A DNA stretch of 64,000 nt from Diphasiastrum complanatum (GCA_029204225.1 CM055109.1:43525054-43589053), one strand, 5' to 3'. Counted from the first letter of the stretch, positions 24,721 to 37,019 are shown. Notes: generated by a model from the letters alone, not told the origin. A program made the numbers and translations.

Positions 24721-25100
24721 GGAACTATGTGATGCAAGTGAAGAACTTCAAGGGAAAAATATGACTGTGGCTCAAAGTAGAAGTTCTTATGGAAAAGAGA
24801 TATTTCAATAAATGAGTGTATGCGTAATTGGGAATATTGAGACATCAGACAGATAGAAATGAGATGGGCCAAAAGTGTCAAAATCTTTTTCATATGGTGT
24901 AGCCTATCATTTGTTGACCTAGAACATTCATGACAAATGGGTATTTATATAAAAAAAAAATGCATAGAAAGTAAATAAGTACAGGTATGAATTATTAACA
25001 AGAACCGAGGTTAAAAATAGACATGCAAAACGAGAATAACAAGCAAGGAAATAAGAAAATGAAATAAAAAGAATAAAAAATGTAAAATATATACTAGGAA
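24721..25100. other. AT-rich noncoding, probably LTR
   Basis: It lies between the minisatellite and the gypsy integrase 3' end. It includes a 10-A run near 24,950 and a TATTTATAT segment. No gene was found. Confidence 0.3.
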
Positions 25101-25104
25101 AAAG

Positions 25105-25800
25105 GTCTTAAATTGGGTCAACAAAAAACAACTCTTCGAAATACCGACGTAGACGGCCACCATTGACGACAATGTCTAGGAGTATTCCGCCAAATGTTTG
25201 CAATTCGACTACACCATTAGAAAAGATTTTATTAATAACCTACGGTCCCTCACTTCGGAATTTCAATTTGCCGGGGTGTTTCTTCGATGTCATGCCAGGC
25301 CTTTTGGCGTTGTTTGTTAACCAGTTGTGCGTGGTAAGATATAAGTCTTGTCTCACATAACTGGGCTAACGTAAATAGCCTGTTTTGACTTGTTGCTCAA
25401 TTGTAGCTTTTTCACAGAGATCTGTAGAAAAAGCTTCCATGACTCTTAGCGAAGGTACTAAGAATTCCACAGGCATTACCGCCTCTTGACCATACACTAA
25501 GTGGAAAGGGGTAACCCACCCAATGGCTTTCTTTGGGGTGGTGCGGTAAGTCCAGATAGCTGAAAAAAGTTTTGTTTTCCAATCAGAGCGACTAGTTTCA
25601 ACTATCTTTGTCAAAATTTTACATATCGTCTTGTTAGTTAATTTGGCCTGGCCATTACACCTAGGATAGTACGGTGGTGTACTCTTTCGGTGAACAACAA
25701 GGTAATGGCGTAGTAAATTATCAATGACAACATTTAAAGAATGCGTGTCGCAATCACTAACTAGCTCTATAGGATAGCCAAAACATGTAATAATGTTTTA
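25105..25800 (-). pseudogene. Ty3/gypsy integrase, C-terminal part
   Basis: The minus strand reads FGYPIELVSD, HRKSTPPYYPRCNGQAK (region of the catalytic Glu, here not evident), KTKLFSAIWTYRTTPKKAIG and TPFHLVYGQEAVMPVEF. After stops it continues in a C-terminal domain ending NGGRLRRYFEE. These are gypsy integrase signatures, related to the plus-strand copy at 41 kb. Stops after VKTGYLR and before VINKIF inactivate it. The minisatellite-containing region lies just downstream, as an LTR would. Confidence 0.8.
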
Positions 25801-26110
25801 TTTAGTAGCTTTTGTTGTTGTGCAATTTCTTGGTCTTAGTACTGGACCTTGTTCTCGAGCATTTGATGCTGGCTTACCAACCAATGCATATGGTAGCTTG
25901 CTTCAGATAGGCCGATCATTGAGCGCTTAGCTGCTTTGGAGAGCTTCTCGGGGTTAGTGAGATTTGGGTACTGATCGGGGGTGTGAGCTGGTGAAGCTAA
26001 TCCAAAAAATAGGCGTTGTGTAAGAGATGAAGATGGAGGTGGAGGGAGTGGAGGAATAATGCTAGTAGCAATGGTGGTTGTTGTGGTGGTGGTGGTTATT
26101 GGAGGGGTCA
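25801..26110 (-). pseudogene. Gypsy-type gag fragment with proline/threonine tract
   Basis: The minus frame reads a Thr-rich low-complexity run (from GGTGGT repeats at 26,062-26,098), a proline run, then DQYPNLTNPEKLSKAAKR and EASYHMHWLVSQHQMLENK before a stop. It is coding-like in composition and adjacent to gypsy integrase, but the family is not recognised. Confidence 0.35.
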
Positions 26111-26128
26111 GACTTCTTCGTAACTGAT

Positions 26129-26325
26129 CTATCTTCTTTGGATATAAAAAGGCTCCGGGGCCTGTACATGACTAATATAAAATGCGTAACCAGAAATATA
26201 CATAACCAACAGTAAATGTAAAGAGGCCTGCGGAATATATGCAGAGTAGCCCAGTAGGCCTATATCATGTAGTCCGTAACTCTTCCTGGCTATAAAGAAC
26301 ATTGCCCCCAATGTAGGCAAAATAA
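26129..26325 (-). other. Unidentified segment fused to copia B RT
   Basis: After the copia RT residues RRLVGSLNYL the frame continues for about 62 codons with unrelated, hydrophobic sequence (GLLGYSAYIPQASLHLLL, MYISGYAFYISHVQAPEP). Other copia copies continue here with TRPDLxxxV. The junction is near 26,325. The origin is unknown; organelle DNA or another insertion are both possible. Confidence 0.35.
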
Positions 26326-27240
26326 GATAATTCAAGGAGCCTACAAGTCTCCTATATAGTGTGATGTCCTCAAAGGATGCTTCATCATCACTATTGAAAA
26401 CTTTTACATTTTGCTCCATAGGAGTTTCTACTCTTTCATTTCAAACTTTTCTAAGATAGAAGAAGCATATTTGGATTGACAAATAAAACTCAAATCTTTG
26501 CCTCTTGAAACTTCTATTACTAATATGAAATGAAGATTACCAAGATCCACCATCTTAAACTCCTTAAACAATGCTACTTTCACTTCTTGTATACCATCAA
26601 GATCATTTTCGCTAAGGATAATGTCATCAACATACAAAATGAGAATGATGATTTTACCATCATTAAATCTTAAGTACAAAGAAGGATCATAAGCACTTAC
26701 AACAAACTTAATAGAGTTCAAGAAGGTATTCAACCTAGAGTACCAAGCTCTAGGTGCTTGCTTAAGCCCATAAAGGCTTCTTAGCAACAAACACACTTTT
26801 TCCTCTTGATCTTCTTTGATGAAGCCCTCGGGTTGCCTCATGAAATCTCCTCTTCCAAATATCCATTGAGAAAAGTATTAGTCACATTAAGTTGAAATAG
26901 AGGCCAATTGAAAGTAGATGCAAGAGAAATAGTCAACCTTATGGAAACTAGCTTAGCAACAGGAGCAAAAGTTTCATCAAAATCTACTCCCTTGGTTTGC
27001 AAGAACCCCTTTGCCACTAGCCTTGCCTTGTGTTTGTTGATGCTCCCATCTTGATTGTACTTCAATCTGTAGATCCATTTGCACTCAAGTGGCTTTCTTT
27101 CTTGAGGAAGATCCACAAGCTTCCATGTATGATTCTCCATAAGAGCATCATACTCTTTTTGCATGGCATCCACCATTCTTGTGATTCCATAGCTTCTTCA
27201 AAGCAACTTGGCTCATTAAACATAGAAGTTAAAAAAGTGT
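26326..27240 (-). pseudogene. Copia B reverse transcriptase
   Basis: RT copies element RNA into DNA. Motifs in order are [37 protein letters not shown] (split here only for reading), DFDETFAPVAK, the segment LFQLNVTNTFLNG, SLYGLKQAPRAWY, and the active site LYVDDIILS near 26,628. It ends at ITLYRRLVGSLNYL, short of RNase H. Breaks are a shift near 27,170 against the linker and stops at 26,838 and 26,428. YVDD is intact, but the missing connection and RNase H make it inactive. Confidence 0.88.
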
Positions 27241-28768
27241 AAGAGGTAAGTGAATGTAGATCTTCCCTTTGTTCACCTTTGTCAACATAGGTGAGCCTTG
27301 AGGGCTCGGACTTCCTTCTTGTAGATCTCCTTGGGGTCCTCGGATCTTGAGATGGATCTTCAAGATCTTGATCACATATAGGCTCCTCCTCAAACCTTAC
27401 AAGATCCTTGACATAAGATGGATTAGAAGCTTTCTCATTCAACTTGTAGTAGCTACCTTCATCAAAAGTAACATTTCTACTCACTAAAATCTTCTTAGTG
27501 ATTGGATTATAGACTCTATATCCGTTGCTATTTTCAGCATAACCAACAAAGATCCCTTTAATAGAAGTAGGATCATCCTTTTGTCTTGTATCTAATGCTT
27601 GAAAAACATAGCAAGTAGATCCAAAAATTCTTAGATCTTTAAGATTCGGCTTCTTACAAAATAGAGCCTCATAAGATGTTATGTCTCCAATGGGCCTACA
27701 TGGCAATCTATTACACAAATAAGTTGCACAAATAATAGCCTATCCCCAAAAGGACTTAGGTAGAGATGCATCTATTCTTAAAGCCTTAGCACACTCACAT
27801 AGTATTCTACTCATCCTCTCACCTATACCATTTTGTTGAGGACTATAAGTACATGTAAGTTCTCTCTTAATGCCATTGGATTCACAAAACTCTATCATCT
27901 TGGTGGAGATATACTCTCCACCATTATCACTTCTTAATACTTTAATTCTAGCATCAAGTTGATTTTCAACTAGAGTTTTGAACTTAACAAAATCTTCAAA
28001 CACTTTACTTTTGGAATCCAAAAGTTCAATTTAAGTGCATCTAGAGTAATCATCAATAAAAGATACATACATAGATGCTCTTCCATTAGATTCTTGAGAA
28101 AAAGAGTGCACATCACTATGAATAAGATCTAATGCTTTTGTAGATCTAGTGGAAGAGATATCAAAAGGTAGCTTGTGTGCCTTTGAGAGGCTACAAGCTT
28201 CAAAACTTTTTCCACACTTTGAGAGTGTCTTTGGAAGGCCGAGAGCAAGATCCTTGGTGCATAGCATCTCCATAGATTTGAAGTTGGGGTGGCCCAGCCT
28301 CTTATGCCAAAGCTCCACTTGATTGAGCTCCTCCTTCACCATGTTCACACTTCCAAGAAAAACATTAGCTTCAAGCTTAAAAAGCCTTCCTTGCTTGAAT
28401 CCCTTTACAATGCAAGTATTATTCATCAATATGGAGCAAACACCTTGCTTAAAATGGACATCTAAGCCATCATCCATCAATTGTCCTACACTTAACAAAT
28501 TCTTAGTGAGTGTAGGAACATAGAGTACATTATCAAGATCTACTCTTTTAGAGGATCCAAGACTTAAGGGAATAGTTCCCACTCCATCTATTCTACATTC
28601 TTGATCACTTGCTGTTAGAATAGACTTTTTACAACCTACAAAAGGTACAAGAGTTGAGAAAAAATCCTTTTGGAATGTCATGTGGGAACTAGCCCCACTA
28701 TCAATCCACCATGTGTCATTGGAGTAGCTCTTTGATGTTGATGTAGAAGCCATCAAGGATGAATCCAC
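27062..28768 (-). pseudogene. Copia B protease and integrase
   Basis: From right to left: protease WWIDSGASSHMTF with intact Asp, integrase zinc domain (LWHKRLGHPNFKSMEML, FEACSLSKAHKLPF), core (HSDVHSFS, SFIDDYSR, VLRSDNGGEYIS, YSPQQNGIGERMSR), GIFVGYAENSNGYRVY, and the linker TPRRSTRRKSEPSRLTY. Stops lie at 28,028 and 27,737 and a frameshift at about 27,175. The C in FEACSLS replaces the first Cys of the usual CEAC pair. Confidence 0.88.
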
Positions 28769-28769
28769 T

Positions 28770-29188
28770 TCATCCTCATCTTCCTCAAGAGTTAGGTTGC
28801 CTTGTTTGCTCTCTCCTTGTGCATTCTTCTTCTTGAAACACTCGGATGCAAAGTGCCCCTTCTTTTCACAAAAGAAGCACTTGAGTTTGGCTTTGTTCTT
28901 CTTTCCACCTTTGGAGCTAGATGGTTGATCATCATTCTTGGTCTCCTTGTGTTGGATCTTCTTCTTTTACTCATCAAATCTATAATGGAAACAATGGTTT
29001 TTCATAAGCACATCACTAGTTTCACTCTACAAAACTTGTTTGAATCTCAAATATTGAAAAAACACAAAGTTTTGGTGAAAGTACAACTCCAGCAGCCTCT
29101 CACACGTGTGAGAAGTACATCTAAACTTTACAGCAATGCTTTCACCAAAATGAAGATTTTTGGATCATCAACTAAGCTCTTTGACTTG
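28770..29188 (-). pseudogene. Copia B gag C-terminus and leader (gag mostly deleted)
   Basis: Only the zinc knuckle CFFCEKKGHFASEC (about 28,845-28,885) and the acidic tail before protease remain. A stop lies near 28,970, and the gag core found in E2 is missing. From 28,980 the sequence is leader-like up to the primer site, with a CACACGTGTG palindrome at 29101-29110. Confidence 0.75.
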
Positions 29189-29640
29189 GCTCTAATACCA
29201 TGTCAAATTTCAGAGTTTAAGGATTGGAATTGATTTACAAATGATCACAAAGAGTGACTGGTAGCTTGGGATCTTGATCTATATCAAGATTAGCTTCCAA
29301 ATCTAGCTTCTACTTGACAATCTTTGTGATTCCAAGCAAGAACAATAAAAAAAGATGATCCACGGCTTCACACGTGTGAAGTACAGCTACTGTACGGCCT
29401 GATAATAGAGAAATAGTTTACTTATCATTTACAAAGCATTCATCCACAAAGAAAGTGCTTAAGAGAGTCAAAACACAATGATAGCTACACAAACCAAGAT
29501 TTCTCATCATTAGCTCAAAAATGGATCCATCATGGATCAAGTACAAAATCACCATAATCTCTCTCTAAGCTACATCCAACACGTGTGGGACAGCTCATTG
29601 TACTACCCATTTATGAATAAATGTCATCTCATTTCTGAAT
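29189..29640 (-). mobile_element. Copia B primer site and 5' LTR (right end unresolved)
   Basis: GCTCTAATACCA at 29189-29200 is the tRNA-iMet primer site with one mismatch. The LTR begins at 29201 with TGTCAAATTTC. It contains the 14-bp palindrome TTCACACGTGTGAA at 29367-29380 and ACACGTGT near 29,580. A matching inverted end, GAAATTTGACA, is found only at 31916-31926, so the true right end is uncertain. Confidence 0.6.
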
Positions 29641-30936
29641 TTGATAAAGTCTTTTTTAATATGAAACCTGAAGGAAGAGCCCTTAATTAATGTATCATGG
29701 TCCATAATGTATATGTGGTGTTTAAAAGTGTTTTGGCATTTATCACTTTTTCTGAATTATTACAATTTTCTAGAACAAACAGTGATTGAGGGTAAAATTC
29801 ATAGTGTGTACTTCATAGTCATTGCGAATAGCCTTCTACTAGAAGAGGAGATTGCAAGCCATTTGGTTATGATTTCATTTTTTCTTCTACCATTATGATT
29901 TCCTCTAAAGCTCGCACATTTTAATATCTAGAATTTGCATAGTCTCTAAGCCAGTCTTTGCACATTGTGGTCATCAAAACTGACAAGCATGTTCTTAGTT
30001 GTACACCATGTTCACAACACAAAAAAGCTAAAGTTTTTCTTTCCACTTGAATCCCATTGTCACTTAAAACTAATGTTCTTCTTTCCACATGAAGTCAATT
30101 CACCCTTTTTGACCTTGCCTTGCAAAGGCAATACTATGTGCTAAGATCGGTCAATGGATTTTAGAAAAAAGTCAACATTAAAGGATTAAAAGTGGGAGGT
30201 GTTCTCAACTTTTTAGACTTGGACCTTTGCTAAGGGCCCAATTTCCCCACATGTACATGATTATGCCTGCATGAAAAATAACGGACCACTTTTATTGAAT
30301 GGAAAATTATTTTGGGACCGTTTGCATCAACCAAAATTTGCAAGCCACTCACTATGCATGGCCACTAACTACTGCTAACCATATCCAACAAATGCCATCT
30401 CCATTTTAGCAAAAGTTTTTAGTAATATGCAAATCATCATCATCATCATCCATAGTTTTCAATAAATAGAATACACACGTAACTAGTTTCCATCATCAGA
30501 AGTAGTAGTAGCTCACTTGGGCTTTCTCTATATTTCAATCTTCATCAATTCACTTGAGAGACTCTATTCTAGACATTGGCTCGGATTCAAGCTAAGACTG
30601 AGATCTACAAACCTATAAGATTACAATCAAGAAATATGGCCAAAAGTATAGCCAAAAATAAAGAAAAATAGACTGCAAAATTCATAGCTAACTAAAAGCG
30701 TAAAGAAATCACTAAAATGGCCATAACTTGGTAATTATAGCTCCAAATCAAGAAAATTCAATATCTCCAAAAAGCTAAGAGAAAGAGCTACTGGTTTATA
30801 ACAAGAAACTAAAAATGAAAATTAATGGGTCAAAATTAAATCAAAACATTTTGAAATTGAAAAATTAAAAAACTAGTAAAAAAGACTCCACCAAACTTAA
30901 AGAAAACCACCAAATCTGATGGGGAAGGGATCTAAG
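29641..30936. other. No gene recognised
   Basis: AT-rich sequence without domain matches. The right part (30,550-30,930) is leader-like, with many A-rich tracts, and precedes a minus-strand primer site. Confidence 0.4.
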
Positions 30937-31926
30937 ACTCTGATACCAAAATTTTCATGTGCCAATCTTAGCATTACATTTATGAACATCAAATTAGAAT
31001 GGAAATGAAAGAAATAAAAACAACTAGGCAAAAACTAGAAAAGATGGATAAATGTAGCAAAACGTCACCAAAATTGACAAAGTAAGGTATCATTATTCAT
31101 CATTAGTGATTATTCACAAGACAGGCCTGATTCTAGGGCATGATCAAAGCTCTCATGTGATTTTAGGCACATGAAACACCATTACCATCAAGAAAGATCT
31201 CAAAGAGAAGATCCAAGATCACTTAAAATTCAAAATACACAAAATAAACAATAGGCTTCAAATTAGCATGATATCAGCTATTTATATTGGTCATTTGTGC
31301 CTCTATAATAAGTTTGGGGTCTTATCTAGTTAAATTGGGTTTTATAACCAGTATTATAATTCTACTACTCACAAATATGCTAATTATATATAACACATGA
31401 CAATTAATCGACACCATCATGTCTAGGCAAGTTTCCAACAATAACAAATGTCCCATATTATTGGTGATTCCTCTTGGGTCTTCCTAGCACCCATCTTTTG
31501 GCCTGGAGATACACCTTGGCTCGCACATGCTCTCCATCCACCTCCTCCCAAGTAGACTGAATGAATGGCAAATGGGGACTCCCACCTCTATATAAGCATA
31601 GTGCAAGTGGGCCCCTCATCAAGCACGGTCCAAACATATGGCACGTGTCATCCTAAGATGCCAACACGTGGCACCCAAACATGTCGAGTTAATTAGTTAT
31701 GCCTCAACATTTCAGTCAAGGCCAATTTGGTAATTAATCACTTGTCAAGGCCTAGTGTACTCTAATAATGACATGTGGAGCAACACATGATGCGTGATAG
31801 TTATATGACATGTGGAGCAACACATGATGTGTGATAGTTATATGCACAGTGAGTTCGAACGTCTAGCTAGTATGGGAGTTTCATGCATTGGCTTTTGGGT
31901 CTATATATTTTAGGAGAAATTTGACA
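30937..31926 (-). mobile_element. Second minus-strand primer site and LTR-like block
   Basis: ACTCTGATACCA (30937-30948) matches the primer site at 11 of 12 bases. To the right is LTR-like sequence with TATATAA near 31,592. A stretch near 31,725 (CAAGGCCAATTTGGTAATTAA) is related, in inverse orientation, to 2,425-2,450. No coding part of this element was found. Confidence 0.4.
31770..31843. repeat. Tandem duplication of 37 bp
   Basis: GACATGTGGAGCAACACATG begins each unit, at 31770 and 31807. The two units differ at about one position (GCG versus GTG). Confidence 0.95.
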
Positions 31927-33290
31927 TTCATCAATATTGGCTTTTAAAGTTTAGTTATATGTCTCCTCTCTCACATCAAGCATTTACCTGGTGTGGCTTG
32001 ACTAATTTTAAGTTTTTGGTTAGTTGGGTGGTTTGGATTCACGATGTCCTTTCAAGTGTACTTGTAAGCAAGTTTCTTGGGTGGTCTTCACAACATAACC
32101 ATCGATACCTCCAAGTATATTGTTGAATAAAGAGCAACTTTTTAAAAAGTTCCTTTGATAGGGTTGATGACTATAAAAAGACAAGGAGCTGGTTTCATGG
32201 CCAAAACTTTGGATATAATTTAGTTGGTCATATTCATCCTTGGTCAAAGGTTGATAATTTATGGTTATAGGGGCATTGACATATGAGTGTATTCTTCCAC
32301 TTGTGACATGACTAGCCATGGATTTGTTGGCATGTGCCTCATTCACCAAGTTGAGTGGGTGGTCCGAGAGTACCGTGTGGAAGGGCTCTCGCTCAACGGA
32401 TCAAAGGAACGCCGGGGTGCCAAAATCATAATTGAAAGTTAGAAACAAAACTACTTGTGTTTCAACACTGACCAATAAACAAGGAAGAAACTAAGATAGC
32501 TCAGTAGTAGCCAAGGGTTTTGAAATCTTTTTTGATGTTTAGCAAGCTAATATTGTTAAGAGTTTAAATATATTTTGAAGTTTTTGAATGACTCTCCTAG
32601 AAGATGAGTCTATTTAGAGCTTGATTTCTTAGTGAATTTTTTTATTGCTAAAGCTACGTTAATTGGTTTTCTTACGGTATCAAATATATGTGTGACTTAT
32701 TATCAAGGAGTAGGTATTATGTGGCACAATATATGGCCTTTAGAAGACAAAGTAGATCACTATTTATTATGCATTCACATGGTGAGTTGTTGGTGTATTG
32801 TGCCTAAGTTGGGCTTGCCCCCAGGTTTGATTCTCTATAATCCCACAGGTTGATAGTACCGAAAAGCATTAAGCATGAAGTAACTTTAGCTCACAGGGCT
32901 CGCCAAGAGAGCCTTATGTACAAGGCAACGGCGGCCCCGAGGCCCATTCCATAATATTTAGTGATTCCTAGCTACTAAATTCTACGGAAGTCCTCCCTAA
33001 TATTTTATCAACAAATAGATTGTTCATCTATTACTTCAAGCTTGAAAATTTGAACTCGACAAAATGATAGCTCTTTATTATTTACGTAATGAATAATTGC
33101 TGCTTATTATGTCCATCTTTGGGAAGCTTAAAAGCAGAATATGCATCTCTTTTTTGAAAATCCTTGTGCTGCAATTTCCAACGTGCGCATCGTACGGTTG
33201 CCACGTGGCAGTTTCACATTGATAGATCAAAGTCAAACTGCTTATTATGTTTCATAGTATACATTTGAAAAAAAGTCAAAGTATCCATTA
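31927..33290. other. No gene recognised
   Basis: Short frames only. A cluster at 32,780-32,960 includes GGCGGCCCCGAGGCCCATTCC and TGATAGTACCG, but it does not match any RNA gene I can fold by eye. Confidence 0.4.
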
Positions 33291-33291
33291 C

Positions 33292-33427
33292 GCAATGGAA
33301 TGTGTCGGGCAGAGGACATTTTGCACGGTAAGGATTTCCAAAAAATTTAAGTGAGGCCCGGAGGCCTAAATTTTTTTGGGAATCCTTACCGGGCAAAATG
33401 TCCTCTGCCCCCGACAACTTCCATAAT
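33292..33427. repeat. Long imperfect hairpin, ~60-nt arms
   Basis: The left arm (33292-33350) pairs with the right arm (33367-33427). Both contain CAGAGGACATTTTGC and GGTAAGGATT (or the complement) with few mismatches. The short loop is itself self-complementary (AGGCC/GGCCT). A deleted relative is at 55442-55492. It is a fold-back transposon (MITE-like) or a small-RNA hairpin precursor. Confidence 0.85.
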
Positions 33428-35262
33428 ACATAAAAAGATTGAGTTGGCATTTTACTTCACATGTTTGAAGTGGATTAATTCATGCAAATAACTTCATTCG
33501 TATGAAAATCATTGTTTCAACTTTATGCCTTGTTGGTTTGTGAAAAGGATATTAAAATAATTCTCACTCATGAAAGCAACATGGGGCCACATTGCAAAAT
33601 ATTGAAATCCATAAAACTTTTCAAAAGCACTTTACAAGTTATAAAATGTCTGTAAAACATATGGGACAACACATTATAACACGTAAAAAATGAAATCTAT
33701 GAGTCATAAAAAATATTTTCAGCAGTATTATAAACGATAAAAGAAAACCATTCTGGATACAAAAGATCTGATGAATTTACGAAAACAACATTCATTGAAG
33801 AGCTATCTATAGTGAAGAGACATGAGAGCTATGAAAAGTGCCTCCGCCTGGCATCTGCTATTGCCTTTTCCTGATTTTGAGCATTGTAAGTACGACAATT
33901 TTTCGTTGAAAAAGTTAATGACATTCACCCAACAAAGACGTGTAAAACTGGACCTATATATCACGTGTCGTTTCCAGTTGCATGTAAAACCTCAAGGGCT
34001 ATGCGTTTCATGTTTCATCGTCCAACCAGGCTGATCCATAACAATACGGGAGAGCTTGGGTCCTACATAACGTATAACCTCCACCGGCAAAGTGCAATGA
34101 TCGCAACAACTCTCTAAGGCTATAAGCTTTTTCCCTTGCCCACACAAAATTTTGATTTGTTGATTTGTTCGAACGTGCGAATATTATGATCCATCTGCCA
34201 ATCATAAACCCAACAACAAAAGAAGTCTAGTTTCTTGCTGGGCTTTAAAGGGTCAGGAAAGTTACGAGAGTGATTTCATGGAATTTGATGGTGACACTGC
34301 ACACACACAACGATCGAAGGCCTGAACTTTGAAGGATGGTTGGAAGTTGGAACTGGGTACATATGAATAACAATAATGGCACTGATTACTGTAAAAAGGC
34401 AATATAACAAGGACAGAGTAGAGTAGTTTGAAGTTACTTTTTAGTTTGCTGCTTGCTTCTGAATTTATTGACTTTGAGTGAAAGACAAATTAAGACATGC
34501 ATAAGACGTCACAATCTCTCTCTCCTTCGCAGTAGCAGAGTGTTGTAGTACAGAAGTTAACTAGTGCTGCTTTAGGCCCCAGGTTGCACTGTGCAGTATT
34601 GCAGAGTCTCAGTGATGGGTTGGTGAAAAAGGTTGTACAAAGGAGAAAAAAAGGCGTCATGTAACTTGCAAGTTTTATCTTTTGTTGTATGTTTGTATAG
34701 CAGTCTTTCACTCAGCATTTCTAGCTACATACGTCGCTTGTATCATCTATGAGAACCGGGCCTCTTGCCCATTAGATCAGCTCCACGGCCCATTGCAAAT
34801 GATGCATATGGAATAGTGTTCAGGAAAGCAGGCATATCTTGAGAATGGAACTGGCAACTTTGAATATGTAGGATTTTAGACGGTTAAATTTTTTTTTTAC
34901 AATAGAATGAGCTTCCAACATTTATACATTGTAGAATAAAATCCTCCAATCTTTTGAAAAATACAGGAAATTTTAGGATACAATCTTTAAAAAGTCGGTT
35001 TTTTTAGTGCACTGTTTAGGTTATGCCAGCTATCATTTGAAGCTTAAGGCATTGGTATTAGGGCCTAGGGCCTAGGCCCTTGAGGATTGCACATTTAAGA
35101 TCCGCTTAAAATTTGAATGCACGTTGCCATGTGCCATTGCCTCATTTGAGGACTCTACCTTTTTTGGGCCGTGTTGCCCAATTAAAGTGCTTTGAAGTCT
35201 CAACTGCTCGGGCCTCGGGAGTTAGGCAGCCAGTGTGAGCCACATTCTCATGAAGGCTTGAT
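33428..35262. other. No gene recognised
   Basis: Ordinary AT-rich sequence. A small palindrome, GGGCCTAGGGCCTAGGCCC, lies near 35,063-35,081. Frames such as 34,008-34,205 and 34,490-34,711 have no supporting motif. Confidence 0.45.
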
Positions 35263-35650
35263 TTGGAAATGGTTTGTGCTAATAATTTGTTGCAACAACA
35301 AATTATAGACATGCAATCTAAACATGAATGGGTGGAGGTGGAGATGAAGGCTATGGTGCAGTCTACCCCCAAGTTTTTCACAGGGGAGAAGAAAGACAAG
35401 CACCAGAGTGTAATTTTGGCATGGCTTGATCGATGGAGTTTGCGTTTCTCCATGTATGATCTGTCGAATAGCTTGCGGATCGCTGCGGCCATCATGTTTT
35501 TATGTGGTAAGGCATATTCTTGGTGGCAGGATCTCAAAGAGTGTTGTTGTTCCTACAACGTGGCAAGACTTTCAGTTTGCCTATAAGGCTGCATTTATGC
35601 CGGTCTTGGATAATTTCGAGTATTATCATCGGTTTCTTAGCAAAGAATGA
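35263..35650 (+). pseudogene. Ty3/gypsy gag fragment
   Basis: The plus strand carries the retrotransposon gag core: PKFFTGEKKDKHQSVILAWL, LRIAAAIMFLCGKAYSWWQD, then after a frameshift at about 35,545 VPTTWQDFQFAYKAAFMP. The pattern FxG...W....A...L.G.A..WW....W..F...F is the gypsy gag signature. It is cut at both ends; a minus-strand copia RT follows immediately at about 35,650. Confidence 0.8.
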
Positions 35651-35654
35651 ACAG

Positions 35655-36300
35655 TACCTAAATCAGTCATGTCAAATTCCTTTGACAAATCACTCTTAGT
35701 AGTGTGCAGAAGAGAAGTGTCGTTTGACAAAATAAATACATCATCTACGTAAAGAGCTATGTGAACTGAATGTGTACCTATATGCTTGAAATAAACGTTA
35801 TAGTCAGGTGAACTGTTGCAAAACCCAATGAGATGAGATAAGAGTTGATTCTATTGGACCATGCTCTTGCGGTTTGTTTCAGCCCATAGATTGCTTTGTG
35901 CAGCTTGCACACTTTGTGCTCTTGGCCTTTGACTTTGAATCATTCCGGTTGGAAGGTATACAACTCTTTCTTGATGTTGCCATTGAGAACCGCTGTTTTG
36001 ACATCCATTTGTTGCATTTCAAAGTCTTCCGCGGCTGCTAATGCAATTAAAGTCCTGATTGACTGCATCTTGATGACAGGACTGAAAATTTGTTGATAGT
36101 CCAATGGAACTATCAGAGTTGATCTTCTTCGTGAAGATCCACTTGTTGTCGATAACTCTCTTGTGAATGGGAAAGTTGACTAGTGTCTAGGTCTAGTTCA
36201 TCAAAAGTGAGTTGTACTCGCTTTCCATAGCTTCTTGCCACTTCATAGCATCCTTGGAGTTAATTGCTTCAGCCAGGCTCTCTGGTTCTTCTGATGAAGT
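35655..36300 (-). pseudogene. Copia F reverse transcriptase, decayed
   Basis: The minus strand in shifting frames shows KWQEAMESEYNSLL, NKWIFTKKINSD, a damaged middle, and the active site ALYVDDVFILSND near 35,735, then LSKEFDMTDLG. These are copia RT motifs. Several stops and shifts are present. It belongs to a different copia lineage from B, D and E. Confidence 0.75.
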
Positions 36301-37019
36301 CCAAAATGATTGAGGTGTATACCTCTCAGGAACTGTCTGAGTCCGTAAGGATTTGCGGATATTTGGTTGACCAGGATGTGATGATGCTTCTTCTTGAAGT
36401 TCTCCAGATCTGTTTGAGCTAGCTTGGCCTAGTCTGATGATAGGTACTGTTGGCTGCTCGGCTTATGTAACTATAGTTGTAGGTTCTGCGGAAGAATCAA
36501 CAACATTGGAAGACTCTATGCTATGTAAAATAGGATGAAATGACACAACATCGTTTATCGATGGTTGTTTGAAATTATGGTATGTATGCTCTTGAAAGAT
36601 TACACCCCTAGAGACGAATACTACATTGGTGGATGGTGTTGAAATTGAAAAATAATCCATTTTGACTTTAGGCTTGCTACAAACTTTGTACTATGCAAGT
36701 ATGTTGTTTCACAAATGTAAACGTCAAATTTGGCCTAGATAGAACTCGAGCTATATGGATTTGACATATCTAGGTGGTTGAATACAACTTGTAGACTTAG
36801 AAATAGCAAAAATATGCTTGTAGAAACTCGTGGCATTTCACATGCATTAATTGTAAGTGATCCATAGTGACATGCAAGGCATGCACAAAGTGAAATGGAC
36901 ACATGCATGATGATTTGTACAATTCTAGTTAGAACTAGGACACTTGTTGGTAAAAGTAGGTAGAGATACATGCATGAGATGTAACAAATGTCACTTAGAC
37001 TTTAGTTTTCACTTTAGAT
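36301..37019 (-). pseudogene. Copia F integrase-RT linker; integrase core missing
   Basis: The frame 36463-36660 encodes VVFVSRGVIFQEHTYHNF, the segment after the integrase fold-back (VxVSRDVxFxE). Between about 36,665 and 37,019 the expected integrase core is replaced by sequence with no copia similarity, so a deletion or replacement has removed it. Confidence 0.6.

Noticed and set aside
24108-24893. 261-codon minus-strand frame, with 23,561-23,995 as a second long frame
   Set aside because: The frame is open because the 23- and 25-bp repeats have no stop in any phase. The peptide is only the repeat read in rotating frames.
29201-31926. A single 2.7-kb LTR bounded by TGTCAAATTTC and GAAATTTGACA
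   Set aside because: The inverted ends match, but another primer site lies inside (30937) and 2.7 kb is long for copia. It could be chance or a nested structure, so it is not called as one LTR.
33214-33450. 78-codon minus-strand frame
   Set aside because: It is produced by the long hairpin at 33,292-33,427 and has no independent support.
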